From Rhodothermales bacterium (GTDB taxonomy: Bacteria; Bacteroidota; Rhodothermia; Rhodothermales; Bin80): a stretch of DNA of 36,796 nt. Shown piece after piece: positions 8,963-18,285 of the stretch; the stretch's first letter is position 1, and each line of letters begins with the position of its first letter. The notes beneath the pieces are model-generated. The model saw only the letters and a program-made list of their open reading frames with translations. It was not told the DNA's origin and did no database searches. The DNA lies in assembly GCA_012271205.1 (NCBI GenBank), contig JAAXGT010000035.1, positions 1 through 36,796 on the forward strand, read 5' to 3'. Made by a program: the position numbers and the translations under genes.

Positions 8963-11900
8963 ATGAAGCGTCTGGCATCGCGCATATTGTTGTTGGGGCT
9001 TGTGACCGCCTTCTTGGCTGGGTACACTGCTGCTCAGTCAAAGCAGGAATCAGCTTCGGAACGAGTAGCATGGGAGCAACAGCGAGATGCTGAGCGGATG
9101 ATCAATAGATGGGAGGCACAGCAAGGCAAACGCGGCGCATCAAGAGCCCATGGCACAAATTCGGCCGGTCCGCTTTCCTTGCGCAATTTTGTTCGTGGCG
9201 CCGTCGCGTCGGGGAATCTGATACAGGTACCCTATGTGACCAACATTAACATTTCAGCGGGATACTGGGGTAGTACGGTGTCGCCAAGGTTTATCACTTG
9301 GCCGAAGGGTTCCGGAGTCGAGTATGGCCACACAATGAGCTTTATAGTGGCCGGGCAGGTGACTAATGACGCGGGTTCATCGCTGCAAATCCTTAGCGAC
9401 AGCTACAATCGCAGCGGAGGAGATACGCATCCTTCCGGCAGTCACAAGTTTTTCTTTACGGCGCTGCCCGGGTATTACAACATGCAGGGTGATTTGGCCA
9501 CGAAGAACCGTCTGAACGATAATCCCGACGACCGCGGTCTACTGCAAGAAGCCGGTTTCTACTTTGTTGGCGGCCTTGACGAAGATGTCAACGGAAATGA
9601 TCAGCTCGATGAAGGAGAAGACCTTAACCACAACGGTGAGCTTGATCACGCCTTGATCAACGATATCGAGTATACAGCCCAATCCAATCTTCTTCAGACG
9701 TGGCCTTCATTTTGGCCGCCACAGTCATACGTGGGCGATTTACGGGCGCCGTGTTCCTTTGAACAGGGCACGCAGTGTGATACCGGACCGGGGGTACGCG
9801 CCGGTCGATGGAATGGAGCCTATGGAGCATTTATCCGTGGCGACCAAGAATCATACTACCTGGCGGATGATCGGGATAATGATGAATTCAACTACGCCCC
9901 GTTCCTTGATCCAGCCACGGGGGAACCGGACCGAAGAAGTTGGGCCAACGGAGGAAGACGCGGGTTGGGTGTTGAGGTTAAAGTCAGGCAGTATCAATGG
10001 GCAAGCGTATTGGCTGAGGACATCTTTATTGCCACATTCGATGTGGAAAACGTGAGCCGCAAGGATATTCCTACAGCCATTATTGCCATGATTGTGGACT
10101 ATGATATCGCAGGCTCTACCGGCAATAATGAGGCTCTCTTCGATACGAAGGACGACATTACCTATCAGTGGCTGAAAAGGGACCTGGTCATCAACGGATT
10201 TAAAGTGGGATATGCGGGCGTTGGTTTTCTCGAGAGTCCGGGAATTAGCGATGATGGTATTGACAATGATGCAGACGGGCTTGTGGATGAAAGTCGGGAA
10301 AATGGTATTGATGATGATGGGGACTGGCGCGCTTGGCAGGACCCCAATGGCAATGGCGTCTACGATAACGAGGATGCAAACCACAATTTCATTCTGGACC
10401 CTGGCGAAGATCTCGACAATGATGGCCGTCTGACCGTTGAGCCGATTAATGATGACACCGGTTCTGATGGTCTGGGCCCGGAGTTTGAGGGGTATAATGG
10501 TCCGGATCCGGATGGCACAGAAGCCAACGGGCGGGCGGATCCGGGAGAGCCGAATTTTGAATTCACGGACAATGACGAGATCGACCAGATTGGTCTCACC
10601 AACATGGTGATCCGCACGCCGGCAGATTTTGACCGAGATCTCGACGATGACCCGCTGTTTTGGGCAGAATACATTCAGCCGGTCGATGAATCCGAGTTTA
10701 TTGTCCCCACCGAAACGGCCGATGTTATCTATGTCTACAGTTCGGGCTATTCAGAAATTCAACGGGGCCGAACGCAGCGATTCTCACTTGCGTATTTCTG
10801 CGGCAATGACTTTCAGGATATGCTCCGCAACAAGCGGACCATGCAAAATATTTATGATGCTGATTACAGTTTTGCCAAGCCTCCGCGGCCACCCTTTTTG
10901 ACTGTTGCTCCCGGAGACCGGAAGGTCACACTGGTCTGGGATCAGAGCGCAGAGTCTTCACGAGACCCGGTGTACGGCTTTGATTTTGAGATGTACAAGG
11001 TGTATCGCAGCACTGAACCTGAGTTCAACGACATAAAGACGATTACAGACGCTTTTGGTAATCCACTCTTGTGGGATCCACTGCTTACGGCCACGGGCGA
11101 TAAGGTGCAGTTCGATATACAGAACGGGCTCTACGGTGCCCATCCGGTGTCGATCAGCGGTTTTGGCGTTAGTTATGATATGGGAACGGATAGTGGCTTG
11201 GAATACAGTGTGGTAGATTCGACGGTGGACAATGGACGTACCTATTATTATTGTGTGGTTTCGGTCGATCACGGTTACCATACGTCCTTTTTTGATCAAG
11301 GCATTTCCGTGTATGAGAACCTTGCGGAAATCACGCCTACAGAAAGCTCCAAGATCATTGAAGTGGACGCGTTTGACCGGCCCGTAAACGTGGACCGCAA
11401 CTGTGCCGTGGTCGTGCCACAGCAGCCCGCTCTCGGCTATATTGAACCACAACTTGTAGAAGGAGGGATTCAGACGGTGTCCGGCGATGCGTCCGGACGG
11501 CTTAAGGTAGAGTTTCTGCTGCCAGATGAGGCGAATAGCAAGGGATACGAATATGAGTTCACCTTTACCGATGACAATTCCTTTGCGGAAGTGGACTCGA
11601 TCCTTTTGCGTAACGGCTTAACAACCGGATTCACCCTGCGCAACGCGACAACGGATCAGATTTTGGCAAAGAGCGGGAAGGATGATCGCGGTGCGGCGAT
11701 ATTCAGCAGCGGCGTGCTCAGGGCGAAGACATATGATGGCATGAAGTTTACCATTACCAATCCGCTTGTACCTGAGCCAGAGCGAACAGAGTGGCTGGAC
11801 AATTCATCTTCTGCGAGAGGCCCCTCCGTACCCGGCACGGTCGTGACTGTTGCGACACCCGCAAGCAATCTGGCGGTGCCTGGAGATTTCGAAATCCGCG

Positions 11901-12874
11901 TGTCGGAGATAGGCGCTGACACGTCAAACTCGCTGAGTCCGCGCAACCGGTTGCCGACAAATTACAGTATCTGGGATGTGACCAGTTTGAACAACCCAGT
12001 ACGGCTTCCTTTTCAGGTTGCCGAAGCGAGTAGTCCGGCCATACCGGCCGATACTATTCCCGGCATGTTGTCGCCGGGAGACGTGATAAACTTGCGAGTC
12101 GCCAGCGTTGCGCTTGGCCCATATACGTACTATACGCAGTCCACGTGGCAATTCCAGGTCTCGTTGTCACCTAATGCGCAGGGCGCACTGGATGTCGTTT
12201 CGATTCAGTCGAATGCTCTCTACGATTCACTGGCTGCACACAGCGTACGAGGTCATCATCTGCGTCCATTCGGCGAAGATGTTGAAGCAAGCGAGCTAGA
12301 GGCATTTTTGACCGGGATCAACGCATGGTATGAGGATCTCCTGGACTCACTGCTTAGCGTGCCCGGCTTGCAGACTGTCGTGCAAAGTACACCCGTGCCC
12401 AGCGCAGGCCTAGAGACATTAGCCCGGATATCGGCAAACGAGATCCCCATTAGCGGAGATGTCTTTCTTCTGGAAACGAGTAAGCCGTTTGATCGGGACG
12501 ATGTGCTCCGGTTTAAAGTGGATGGAAACCGGATGGAAGAAACCATCAGTGAAAGCGCACTGGATAACATTTACGTGGTCCCCGATCCGTACGTCGCAGT
12601 TAATGCGCTGGAAGCACGCAGCGTCCTGCTCTCTGGACGCGGTGAACGGCGCATAGACTTCCGAAATTTGCCAAGGGAATGCACCATCCGAATTTTTGCC
12701 ATGAGTGGTCGCCAGCTCAAAGTGATCGAGCATACCGGTTCCAATGACCAAAGCATTGCTACATGGAATCTGCAGTCTGACGATGGACTGGATGTATCGT
12801 ACGGTGTGTACATCTACCACGTGGATGCCCCGGGTATTGGAGAGAAGATCGGCCGATTTGCCATCATAAAGTGA
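8963..12874 (+). CDS. Large secreted protein with dockerin-like acidic repeats, FN3-like domain and C-terminal sorting domain
   Basis: 1303 aa with a clear signal peptide (MKRLASRILLLGLVTAFLAG..TAAQ). Two acidic Asp/Asn/Gly-rich zones look like calcium-binding dockerin/EF-hand-type loops: ~209-237 (DEDVNGNDQLDEGEDLNHNG) and ~425-545 (repeated D-N-D-x-D-G-x-x-D, e.g. NGNGVYDNEDANHNFILDPG). Around 650-700 is an FN3-like segment (PPFLTVAPGDRKVTLVWDQS, FEMYKVYRSTEP). The last ~90 residues form a type IX sorting-like domain (VPDPYVAVNALE, IRIFAMSGRQLKVIEHTG, YGVYIYHVDAPG). It is probably exported to the cell surface and works with the receptor just upstream, perhaps as a SusD-like or scaffold partner; that role is inferred from synteny. 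Its stop overlaps the next start (GTGA), implying translational coupling. Confidence 0.87.
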   Translation: MKRLASRILLLGLVTAFLAGYTAAQSKQESASERVAWEQQRDAERMINRWEAQQGKRGASRAHGTNSAGPLSLRNFVRGAVASGNLIQVPYVTNINISAGYWGSTVSPRFITWPKGSGVEYGHTMSFIVAGQVTNDAGSSLQILSDSYNRSGGDTHPSGSHKFFFTALPGYYNMQGDLATKNRLNDNPDDRGLLQEAGFYFVGGLDEDVNGNDQLDEGEDLNHNGELDHALINDIEYTAQSNLLQTWPSFWPPQSYVGDLRAPCSFEQGTQCDTGPGVRAGRWNGAYGAFIRGDQESYYLADDRDNDEFNYAPFLDPATGEPDRRSWANGGRRGLGVEVKVRQYQWASVLAEDIFIATFDVENVSRKDIPTAIIAMIVDYDIAGSTGNNEALFDTKDDITYQWLKRDLVINGFKVGYAGVGFLESPGISDDGIDNDADGLVDESRENGIDDDGDWRAWQDPNGNGVYDNEDANHNFILDPGEDLDNDGRLTVEPINDDTGSDGLGPEFEGYNGPDPDGTEANGRADPGEPNFEFTDNDEIDQIGLTNMVIRTPADFDRDLDDDPLFWAEYIQPVDESEFIVPTETADVIYVYSSGYSEIQRGRTQRFSLAYFCGNDFQDMLRNKRTMQNIYDADYSFAKPPRPPFLTVAPGDRKVTLVWDQSAESSRDPVYGFDFEMYKVYRSTEPEFNDIKTITDAFGNPLLWDPLLTATGDKVQFDIQNGLYGAHPVSISGFGVSYDMGTDSGLEYSVVDSTVDNGRTYYYCVVSVDHGYHTSFFDQGISVYENLAEITPTESSKIIEVDAFDRPVNVDRNCAVVVPQQPALGYIEPQLVEGGIQTVSGDASGRLKVEFLLPDEANSKGYEYEFTFTDDNSFAEVDSILLRNGLTTGFTLRNATTDQILAKSGKDDRGAAIFSSGVLRAKTYDGMKFTITNPLVPEPERTEWLDNSSSARGPSVPGTVVTVATPASNLAVPGDFEIRVSEIGADTSNSLSPRNRLPTNYSIWDVTSLNNPVRLPFQVAEASSPAIPADTIPGMLSPGDVINLRVASVALGPYTYYTQSTWQFQVSLSPNAQGALDVVSIQSNALYDSLAAHSVRGHHLRPFGEDVEASELEAFLTGINAWYEDLLDSLLSVPGLQTVVQSTPVPSAGLETLARISANEIPISGDVFLLETSKPFDRDDVLRFKVDGNRMEETISESALDNIYVVPDPYVAVNALEARSVLLSGRGERRIDFRNLPRECTIRIFAMSGRQLKVIEHTGSNDQSIATWNLQSDDGLDVSYGVYIYHVDAPGIGEKIGRFAIIK

Positions 12875-13974
12875 GCACGAATGGGATGAATAGTGACAGG
12901 CTAACACATGCTGTCGTAGATTGGGGTGGTCTTCACCGTAGGGCGACCGCGGTTTGGCTGGTTACAGCCGTGTTTGCGGGATCGGTGTCACACGTGCGTG
13001 CGCAGGATTTTGTAACCAATGTTTCCAACAAGGGAACAGTGGCTGCAGCCTTTTTAGAAATTGGTATCGGCGCACGTGCTGTTGCTATGGGAGGCACTTA
13101 TGTGGCTGAGAAAGGCCGGATGGAAATGATTTACTGGAATCCAGCCGGACTGGCTCACGTGGAGGGGCTCGGCCTCTCTTTTACCCATGCGGAGTGGCTG
13201 GCAGACACCAACTTCGAGTTTTTCACTCTGGCTAAGCCACTGCCCTTTTTCAACGGTGTGCTGGCAGCTAGCATTACGGCACTTTCGGTTCCGTCTCAGC
13301 CGGTCAGGACCGTTTTGGAACCTGAGGGAACAGGGGAGTCCTACACAGCGCAGGATTATGCAGTGAGCATGTCCGTTGCAACCAAGCTGATTCCTTCCTT
13401 TTCGGTCGGGGTTACGGGCAAGTACATCGGCCAGCGCATCTGGAGCGAGAGTGCCAGCCAGTTGGCCCTTGATGTTGGTGTGCATTACCAGACACCCTTG
13501 GCGGGCTTAGCCCTTGGCGCAAGTATTTCGAACTTCGGACCAGACATGCGCCTTGCTGGCAAAAATCTCACTAATATCATAGACCCGGATCTGGCCAATC
13601 GCGGCATCGAGAATATTCCTGTTGTATACAAGACAGACGGGTTTCCTCTGCCGCAAATATTTAGATTTGGAATGGCGTACGAGACACCGATGCCGGGGAG
13701 GGGGAATCTCACGACGCTTGTAAGCCTGATGCATCCAACCGGATCTACAGAGAGCATGAGTGTGGGAATGGAGTACGGTTTCAGCCAACTCATATTCTTC
13801 CGAGCCGGTTACCAGAATCTGTTCGAGCGTGATGCCATCAGCGGTCTGACGCTTGGTGGCGGATTGCAGTACAAGCTGAGGCGCCGGCACTCGATTGCTT
13901 TTGATTATGCATACTCCGATTGGAGCATTTTGCAAAAAGTACACCGCGTTACACTTTCGATGTCCTTCCAATAG
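12871..13974 (+). CDS. PorV/PorQ-family outer-membrane beta-barrel protein
   Basis: 367 aa from GTG at 12871, which overlaps the preceding TGA; ATG at 12886 is an alternative five codons in. After a signal peptide (...VTAVFAGSVSHVRAQ) comes the family hallmark AAAFLEIGIGARAVAMGGTY followed by YWNPAGLAHVEG. The rest alternates amphipathic strands and ends SIAFDYAYSDWSILQKVHRV...LSMSFQ. PorV/PorQ proteins (UPF0164-like, FadL-related fold) are outer-membrane shuttles in type IX secretion: they take cargo from the translocon to the attachment complex. Location between two large sorted proteins supports a dedicated role in handling these cargoes. Other T9SS genes are not in the window. Confidence 0.88.
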   Translation: MSTNGMNSDRLTHAVVDWGGLHRRATAVWLVTAVFAGSVSHVRAQDFVTNVSNKGTVAAAFLEIGIGARAVAMGGTYVAEKGRMEMIYWNPAGLAHVEGLGLSFTHAEWLADTNFEFFTLAKPLPFFNGVLAASITALSVPSQPVRTVLEPEGTGESYTAQDYAVSMSVATKLIPSFSVGVTGKYIGQRIWSESASQLALDVGVHYQTPLAGLALGASISNFGPDMRLAGKNLTNIIDPDLANRGIENIPVVYKTDGFPLPQIFRFGMAYETPMPGRGNLTTLVSLMHPTGSTESMSVGMEYGFSQLIFFRAGYQNLFERDAISGLTLGGGLQYKLRRRHSIAFDYAYSDWSILQKVHRVTLSMSFQ

Positions 13975-13991
13975 ACAGTCCAACCAAACAT

Positions 13992-14000
13992 GGAGGTGAT
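13992..14000 (+). promoter_or_regulatory. Near-perfect Shine-Dalgarno deciding the start at 14005
   Basis: GGAGGTGAT is fully complementary to the canonical 16S 3' end and lies 4 nt before the ATG at 14005. Most other genes here lack a clear Shine-Dalgarno, so this is notable. It favours ATG 14005 over the earlier ATG 13990 (inside the motif) and over ATG 14080, which lies right before the signal peptide. Confidence 0.6.
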
Positions 14001-14004
14001 TCTC

Positions 14005-17000
14005 ATGCCTGTCAGCCGTTGTTCGTCCCAGGGGGGGCTCACCCGGAAAAACTGCATTGTTCAAAAAACCCACGGAACCATGAAAAGCTTAGTACCAGTT
14101 CTTGTCAGTGTGCTCGTTGGCGCTGTGATCTGCACAGCAGCTTCGGCACAAGTGCAAAAGGCCGACGCCGCGAGTCAGCAATTCTTGCAAGCTCTGTACG
14201 GCCCCAATTATGAGGAGATCATCGCCAAGTATGGAGACAATCCTGTACGCCTTCAGGAATTGGCGGATCAGTACCGTGCATCTCAGGACGCGGCGCCGTT
14301 TTACTACAAGGGCGCACAGGGGATGGAATACATCGTGCGAGCCGAGGCCGAACCCAACAACTACTTTGAGACTGCTGACAATATTAACGATGTGCTGATG
14401 ACGCCTGGCTGGCGTCAGGACGGAGAGTTTATGGGGGGCTTGATATCAGCCACGTTTACGGAGGATGATTTCGATGTCTTCGTCTTTACGGTGGACACTA
14501 CCAAGATGTACTACTTTGCGGGAACGCACTCTTTTCCGGGAACAGTGAACATCGACGAGGACACCCCGACCGTGAGCATGCGTCTGTTTCACGAGACCGA
14601 TCTGGATACCACCTTTGTAACGGACTTCAACGGTATCGGGGGAAACGACCAGATCCGCGGCGATATTCTTGGTAGAACGACTGATCATAGAGCGAATTCT
14701 GGCGACTTTCGTCTAACGGGATGGGTCTCTCCGATTGATCAGGTCACAAACAAGAAGCTGACAGGAGATTTTTACCTGTTTCTGTACAACGGGGAAACTG
14801 GAGGAGCACCCAGGTCCATCAACTCATTGGGCGAGACCGGCACGTATCATTTTTCGGCCTACAGCGTGGACTTGGAGCCTTGGGTAAGCAAATACGAACC
14901 CAACCAGACCTTTCAGGAGGCACTGTTAAATCCGATGTCCGCATTGTCTCCGGATGCAGTTGTGCGCACGTTCATGGGATTCAACCCGGATACAGTCAAG
15001 ATTGTTAAGCCTGAAGAACCGTATTCCGACATCCTGCCTACACAAGGAAACAGTGTCTATCCGCAGCTCTTGGCACAAGGAGACGAGGATGTGGATCATT
15101 TTCGAATCGATAACCTAAAGGCCGGTCATACTCTTGTTATAGAGACCCTGCCCTATTTCGGATGGTATCGTGATACAGACGGGAGCATGGGTCCCGGCAA
15201 CACACGCTGGACGGACACTAGGTGCCGGCTTTACGATGCGGACTATACCACTATTCTGGTGGACAATGATGACGCCGGACGTGAAGTGCAGAGTACGACG
15301 GGGCAGCCCAATAATATTCATTGCCGGATTACGTACGAGATCCAGGACGCAGACGTCGGAGCGCCCATGTGGCTGTGGGTCTCCGCATGGGCCTCGGCCT
15401 CACGCGATCCCACACAAGAGGTTGACAACCGGGATCCAGGGCGGTTCATCTATGACCTTTACCTGCACCAGTATCCTACAGACCCTGCCGAGGTTGAGCC
15501 AAACAATTCGATCGCAGAAGCCATGTCTGTGGGCACGCGGGCGGATACTGTTATTACCGGAGCATTTGAAAGTGCGGCCGACATGGACCACTACCGCGTA
15601 TTCCTGCATGCGCAGCGTATGTACACCATCTTCAGCAGTAACTCGACCGTTACCGAGAACATAGACGTTGAGCTGTTCAGAGAGTATGAATCCGATAATG
15701 CCGGAGGGACGGCCACCACAGCCAACTTGCTCACAGAGCCTGTAGCTGGAAACGCCGGTGGTCACGAATTCCTTATTTCAGGATTTGTGCCAGCGGAATC
15801 GGGGGCTTACATCCTGAAGCTCTCCTCGGGTTCTGCCGGCAATTATCAGTTGGGTATCGTAGACAAAGGGCCAACCTTTCAGGGCGTTATTGCCAATGAA
15901 CCAGATGATGCGTTAGCCGATGCATTGACGCAGGATGCGCTGGAGGTTGGTCCGGGGGCTGCCGCACGCACGGCGACAATTTGGCCGGCTGGGGATATTG
16001 ACAATTACCACTTTACCGTGAACGCGGGATTTGATCTGTTGCTGTCGGTTAGTAGCAGTCAGGATATTGTCCGTGACATTGCGGTCGAGATGACTCTTAC
16101 CGGACCTGACGGCACAGTCATTGGCACAAGTGACGCGGGGATTTCGCACAGGACAACAGAAGCCGGACAGTACATCGTGACCGTAAAGGGGGCCAGCGAA
16201 TCTGACGTTGGATTCTACACCCTTTCCGGCGGGTTGCCTTTCGAGGAAACCGAGAACAACGACACTTTTGATACGGCTAACCTGATTGCCTTAGGCAATA
16301 TTTACGAAGCTGCACTTAGCGCCGGAGATACGGATTTTTACAAGTTCACACTGGAAGCAGGGAAGTTGTACTCATTCCGCTCACTGGACAATGAGACGGG
16401 TGGCGCGTTGACGGTCGAGTTTTTTGACGAAGTCAATGGCACGACGCTCCTCGACGACAGTGGCTGGCCGGACAACTACAGTGGCAGTAATTTCAAGATT
16501 GCCAACATCATCCCACGTGAGACCAAGACGTATTACCTCAAGATCAGCGGAAGTCCGGGCCCTTACAAGCTCACTTCCCGAGTCAATGGGGATTTTTACG
16601 CACTCAACCACAAGGGAGAGCCGAACAACTCCAAGACGGACGCGGACGCGATGGGCAACTATCAGGCTTTCGGTGCCGATCAGATGTTCGTGCTCTCTAA
16701 TACGGCCCATCCGCGATTTTTTGGAGACGAGGACTGGTTCCGCGTTGAAATGACAGCAGGGCAGACTCTGGTGGCCGAGACCAAACCGGTAGGTGGCGAT
16801 AATTGGGCTAGGGACACGGACACGCGTATCGTAATTCTAGATGCCAACGGTACTGATGAATTGGACAACGACGATGACGATGGTAATGACTGGTACTCAT
16901 TGGCCAGTCACACTGCAGCTGTCGATGGTCCAGTTTATGTGCAGATACGTACAAGCAGAACGCCTGAAGACGCCGACGACCGCTCAATGAACAGGGGCGA

Positions 17001-18189
17001 TTACATCCTTAATATCGACGTGTCCGCCGCAGAGACGGAGCCCAACAACACGCCAGCGGAGGCCGCCGGCAATGCACTTCGCCCCGGTTTTATTGATGCG
17101 ACGTTTACCGGTGACGATACGATAGATATTTACAGCCTCTCATTACAGGCGGATCATATCTACCATATCCGGACAATCAAGCCGGAGGGAGAATACGAGG
17201 GGGAATTCGTAGCCATGCTCTCCAGCGCCAGTAATCCCCTCCAGAATCTGCTCAGCGAAAGTGCGGCTGGATACAATACTCGCTACTCGGGTGGAAACGT
17301 GAAGCTGAATATTATTCCAGATGCCACAGGTATCTATTTCCTGGCGTTGATCAGTGACGGTACGGAAGGTGCATACAAGGTGGGGTTGAAGGGACGTGAC
17401 ATAAGCGAGCTCAGGGAGAAGGGGGAACCCAATAATACCATTGCGGAAGCCGATGCCATGGGCCCGCAGGAGTTTGATATGCCGGGTGAGGTCAATACGT
17501 ATATGCTCTACAATGCGTCGTTTGAGTGGGCTCCGGAGACCCATCACTTGTCTGCCCGATGGGGGGATGATGTAGACTTTTACCGCTATGATTTAGTCGC
17601 GGGAGATACGCTGATCGCAGAATCATCGCCGGCGGATGGTCCCCTCTGGCCGCGGGATTATGATGGTTATATGGAGTTGTATGCTGTGGATGGATCCCTC
17701 ATCGATAACAATGACGATGGCGGATTTGACTGGCATTCACGCATAGCGTTCGTAGCTACGGCTGACACGACGGTGTACGTAAAATTGCGATCCCAGGATT
17801 TCGGAGGTGGTGACAATGGCGGCGGAACCGACCGTGATCCTTCGCGAGGCGAGTATAACCTGACGGTGACCAAGCAAGACGGCACACCCATTATCATCAC
17901 CGATTTGGAGTCGGCTGCAGTGCCGGAAGGCTTTGCACTGGAGCAGAATTATCCGAATCCGTTCAATCCGAGCACAACGATCAATTACGCGCTGCCCGAA
18001 GCACGCGATGTAACGCTGGTGGTTTATGATCTGCTGGGTCGACGTGTAGCAATGCTCGTAAATCAAATGCAATCCAGCGGGCGGTATTCGGTCACCTTTG
18101 ATGCGTCACGTTTGGCCTCCGGCATTTACTTTTATCAGCTGCGGGCCGGCACTTTCGTTGAGACTAAGAAGATGATGTTCGTGAAGTAG
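14005..18189 (+). CDS. Giant secreted protein with eight PPC-like repeats and T9SS sorting domain
   Basis: About 1394 aa from ATG 14005. From ATG 14080 it would start directly at the signal peptide MKSLVPVLVSVLVGAVICTA. The body contains eight pre-peptidase C-terminal (PPC)-like beta-sandwich repeats, each opening with an E-P-N-N-type motif and containing a D-x-D-x-[FY]-x-[FV] strand. The openings lie near 14347, 14890, 15490, 15895, 16247, 16616, 17033 and 17420. Several repeats carry acidic D-N-D-D-x-G loops that could bind calcium. No protease or other catalytic domain is visible, which is unusual because PPC domains normally accompany peptidases. The C-terminus is a textbook sorting domain (EQNYPNPFNPSTTINYALPE, YDLLGRRVAMLV, ASGIYFYQLRAG). 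It is likely a cell-surface adhesin or scaffold delivered with help from the PorV-type protein encoded just upstream. Confidence 0.9.
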   Translation: MPVSRCSSQGGLTRKNCIVQKTHGTMKSLVPVLVSVLVGAVICTAASAQVQKADAASQQFLQALYGPNYEEIIAKYGDNPVRLQELADQYRASQDAAPFYYKGAQGMEYIVRAEAEPNNYFETADNINDVLMTPGWRQDGEFMGGLISATFTEDDFDVFVFTVDTTKMYYFAGTHSFPGTVNIDEDTPTVSMRLFHETDLDTTFVTDFNGIGGNDQIRGDILGRTTDHRANSGDFRLTGWVSPIDQVTNKKLTGDFYLFLYNGETGGAPRSINSLGETGTYHFSAYSVDLEPWVSKYEPNQTFQEALLNPMSALSPDAVVRTFMGFNPDTVKIVKPEEPYSDILPTQGNSVYPQLLAQGDEDVDHFRIDNLKAGHTLVIETLPYFGWYRDTDGSMGPGNTRWTDTRCRLYDADYTTILVDNDDAGREVQSTTGQPNNIHCRITYEIQDADVGAPMWLWVSAWASASRDPTQEVDNRDPGRFIYDLYLHQYPTDPAEVEPNNSIAEAMSVGTRADTVITGAFESAADMDHYRVFLHAQRMYTIFSSNSTVTENIDVELFREYESDNAGGTATTANLLTEPVAGNAGGHEFLISGFVPAESGAYILKLSSGSAGNYQLGIVDKGPTFQGVIANEPDDALADALTQDALEVGPGAAARTATIWPAGDIDNYHFTVNAGFDLLLSVSSSQDIVRDIAVEMTLTGPDGTVIGTSDAGISHRTTEAGQYIVTVKGASESDVGFYTLSGGLPFEETENNDTFDTANLIALGNIYEAALSAGDTDFYKFTLEAGKLYSFRSLDNETGGALTVEFFDEVNGTTLLDDSGWPDNYSGSNFKIANIIPRETKTYYLKISGSPGPYKLTSRVNGDFYALNHKGEPNNSKTDADAMGNYQAFGADQMFVLSNTAHPRFFGDEDWFRVEMTAGQTLVAETKPVGGDNWARDTDTRIVILDANGTDELDNDDDDGNDWYSLASHTAAVDGPVYVQIRTSRTPEDADDRSMNRGDYILNIDVSAAETEPNNTPAEAAGNALRPGFIDATFTGDDTIDIYSLSLQADHIYHIRTIKPEGEYEGEFVAMLSSASNPLQNLLSESAAGYNTRYSGGNVKLNIIPDATGIYFLALISDGTEGAYKVGLKGRDISELREKGEPNNTIAEADAMGPQEFDMPGEVNTYMLYNASFEWAPETHHLSARWGDDVDFYRYDLVAGDTLIAESSPADGPLWPRDYDGYMELYAVDGSLIDNNDDGGFDWHSRIAFVATADTTVYVKLRSQDFGGGDNGGGTDRDPSRGEYNLTVTKQDGTPIIITDLESAAVPEGFALEQNYPNPFNPSTTINYALPEARDVTLVVYDLLGRRVAMLVNQMQSSGRYSVTFDASRLASGIYFYQLRAGTFVETKKMMFVK

Positions 18190-18228
18190 GGAGGAGGTCT
18201 AAGAGTAGCCAAGAGCCATAAGTGCACG

Positions 18229-18268
18229 GGACAGGGGGAGTCGGTTCGCGCCGGCTTCCCCTTTGTCC
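18229..18268 (+). terminator. Long stem-loop between the PPC-protein gene and the PPIase gene
   Basis: GGACAGGGGGAGTCGG pairs with CCGGCTTCCCCTTTGTCC around loop TTCGCG, with two G-U pairs and a 2-nt bulge. The stem is strong, but only a weak T-rich tail (TT) follows, so it could attenuate transcription or protect the upstream mRNA. It ends 17 bp before the next gene's ATG. Confidence 0.5.
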
Positions 18269-18285
18269 TTCGGGGCGGTTTGATC

